NCBI GenBank assembly: GCA_041670885.1
Contig: JBAXYJ010000164.1
Location: 1-6,809 of the forward strand
DNA length: 6,809 bases
Origin: JAJBWD01 sp041670885
GTDB taxonomy: Bacteria; Bacillota; Clostridia; Clostridiales; Clostridiaceae
Reading direction: 5' to 3'
Every line of letters begins with the position of its first letter. The first letter of the stretch is position 1. A program made the translations under genes and the position numbers. Positions 5,627 through 6,809 of the stretch are shown here, piece by piece. The notes under the pieces are model-generated. The model saw only the letters and a program-made list of their open reading frames with translations. It was not told where the DNA came from and did not search any database.

Positions 5627-6409
5627 ATGAGAAGTAAATTAAATTTATTATTTGGAATACTATCAATTGCAGTGGGAGCTGCAGGAGTATTAGACTTTAT
5701 ATTTGCAATGGGATACAAAGTAGGCCTGAATCTGGGAATTATATTTCCTTTTGTTTTCGGGTTAATACTTATAATATATGGTTTATTCAGGATTAGATCC
5801 AGAGGAGGACATATAATTAAAAATAAAATTATAAGAATTATATTTAAGACAGCAGCATACTCATTTTTAATATCATTTATACTCATTGAGTCCTTTATTT
5901 ACAGCGGAACTAAGTCCGATGGGTATAAAAAAACTGATTATCTTATAGTTCTTGGTGCCGGACTTAAAGGTAAAAATGTAACTGCCACTTTGCAGTACAG
6001 GCTGGACAAAGCGATTGTTATATTAAATCAGGATGCAGGTATTAAAGCAGTGGTAACCGGTGGAAAAGGATATGGAGAGGAAGTAACAGAAGCCTCTGCC
6101 ATGGAAAATTATCTTATAAAAAATGGAATTAATAAGGACAGAATAATAATCGAGGATAAGGCAACAAGTACCTATGAGAATTTTAAATTCACTAAAGAAA
6201 TACTACAGAAAAATACACAAAAGAAAAGCTTTAGTATACTTGTGATAACCAGCGATTTTCATATGGCAAGATCAAAGCTTATAGCAAAGAAATTTGGATT
6301 TATTACCTATGGCATTACAGCACCAACCTATAAATACTTACTGCCCAATTCAATAATAAGAGAATATTTTGCTGTTATTAAATCACTAATATATGGCGAA
6401 ATAATATGA
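5627..6409 (+). CDS. Membrane-anchored DUF218 (YdcF/SanA-like) protein
   Basis: A 260-residue protein with three predicted membrane helices (about residues 7-27, 33-54 and 69-92) and a C-terminal DUF218 domain (about 104-245). The domain motifs are DYLIVLGAG (104-112), QYRLDKAI (123-130), VVTGGKG (142-148), E155-A156, EDKATSTYEN (176-185) and ITSDFHMARS (207-216). All the usual blocks are present, so it looks functional. The loop between helices 2 and 3 is strongly basic (R55, R57, R59, K65, K67, R70), placing it in the cytoplasm and the DUF218 domain outside. Relatives SanA, ElyC and YdcF are linked to envelope integrity or cell-wall precursor metabolism, but the reaction of this protein is unknown. 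The radical SAM gene starts 13 bases after its stop, suggesting cotranscription. Confidence 0.9.
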   Translation: MRSKLNLLFGILSIAVGAAGVLDFIFAMGYKVGLNLGIIFPFVFGLILIIYGLFRIRSRGGHIIKNKIIRIIFKTAAYSFLISFILIESFIYSGTKSDGYKKTDYLIVLGAGLKGKNVTATLQYRLDKAIVILNQDAGIKAVVTGGKGYGEEVTEASAMENYLIKNGINKDRIIIEDKATSTYENFKFTKEILQKNTQKKSFSILVITSDFHMARSKLIAKKFGFITYGITAPTYKYLLPNSIIREYFAVIKSLIYGEII

Positions 6410-6422
6410 AATGGAGGATATT

Positions 6423-6809
6423 ATGGAAGCATATTCAGTAAGTAATATATATATAGATGATAAGGGTAGAAAAACAATAGACATAAACCCGCTTCCTGAA
6501 AAATACTGCAGCTTTGACTGCATATTCTGCCCCTTAGGGAGAACAAAAATTAAGACAGATAAAAGTTATTATTTCCCGGAAACTAAAGATTTTATAATAA
6601 AGCTCGAAAATATATTAAGAGAGGGTAAAATAGATTTTGTATTTATTAACCCCTGGGGTGAAGCTCTTGCAAATTCGGAGCTGATTAATATCATAAAGGT
6701 TATTAAATCCTATGGGGACGGGGTTAGGCTTCTGTCAAACGGATATATATTCAGCTGCCAAAAATGCAGTGAGGCGCTTAATCTCTGCGATGAGGTAATT
6801 GGAGAAATA
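6423..6809 (+). CDS. Radical SAM protein (partial, C-terminus off the window)
   Basis: The first 129 residues of a radical SAM enzyme. C29, C33 and C36 in YCSFDCIFCPLGRT (28-41) form the CX3CX2C motif that holds the 4Fe-4S cluster for cleaving S-adenosylmethionine. The run INPLPEKYCSFDC and the following CPLGRT resemble the COG0731 group, which includes archaeal wyosine synthetases and many bacterial proteins of unknown role. The glycine-rich SAM-contact motif, usually GNGEPT there, reads NPWGEALAN (76-84), followed by RLLSNGY (102-108). Three further cysteines, C112, C115 and C122, could be extra metal ligands or chance. The start is fixed by GGAGG (6413-6417), five bases before the ATG. The substrate cannot be told from this part. 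Confidence 0.88.
   Translation, partial: MEAYSVSNIYIDDKGRKTIDINPLPEKYCSFDCIFCPLGRTKIKTDKSYYFPETKDFIIKLENILREGKIDFVFINPWGEALANSELINIIKVIKSYGDGVRLLSNGYIFSCQKCSEALNLCDEVIGEI

Noticed and set aside
5587..5886. Minus-strand open frame overlapping the DUF218 gene
   Set aside because: Its hydrophobic product mirrors the membrane-helix codons on the plus strand, and it crosses the leader of a confident gene.

Overview
The window is AT-rich bacterial chromosome. It has strong AGGAGG-type ribosome binding sites, ATG starts plus a probable TTG start, AT-rich intergenic gaps and U-tailed hairpin terminators. These features point to a low-GC Firmicute, most likely a member of the Clostridia. A family II pyrophosphatase with an inserted CBS/DRTGG regulatory region fits that, but I cannot name a genus from the sequence. 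I see no insertion sequence, prophage gene, CRISPR array, tRNA or rRNA. The content is mostly housekeeping and conserved accessory genes.

Layout: (1) Positions 1-634, minus strand, hold the N-terminal part of a CBS-domain manganese pyrophosphatase (ppaC), cut by the window edge. (2) A divergent intergenic region (635-760) carries candidate promoters for both directions. (3) Positions 761-988 encode a small DUF2164 protein. (4) A spacer with a strong inverted repeat and a good promoter leads to a DEAD-box RNA helicase (1159-2730) with a C-terminal DbpA-type RNA-binding domain, closed by a clear terminator. (5) After a very AT-rich gap comes a co-directional group: signal peptidase I (2921-3454), a Nudix hydrolase resembling Ap4A hydrolases (3566-3991), a DUF1232 membrane protein starting directly at the Nudix stop codon, a YbaK/ProX-type aminoacyl-tRNA deacylase homologue, and an unrecognised conserved-looking protein (4885-5460), ended by a GC-stem terminator. 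(6) A three-helix membrane protein with a DUF218 (YdcF/SanA-like) domain (5627-6409) is followed 13 bases later by the start of a radical SAM protein (6423 to the window end).

How the genes may fit together: the Nudix, DUF1232, ProX-like and unknown genes are tightly packed and share one terminator, so they are probably one transcript, possibly including the signal peptidase. Known biochemistry gives one link: CBS-pyrophosphatases bind adenine nucleotides and are activated by diadenosine polyphosphates, and the Nudix enzyme is of the type that destroys Ap4A. The tRNA-editing homologue and the RNA helicase add a translation/RNA theme, but that grouping is inference. I found no convincing new multi-gene system. 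The most interesting leads are the altered active-site positions in the ProX-like protein and the unusual core motif and extra cysteines of the radical SAM protein.
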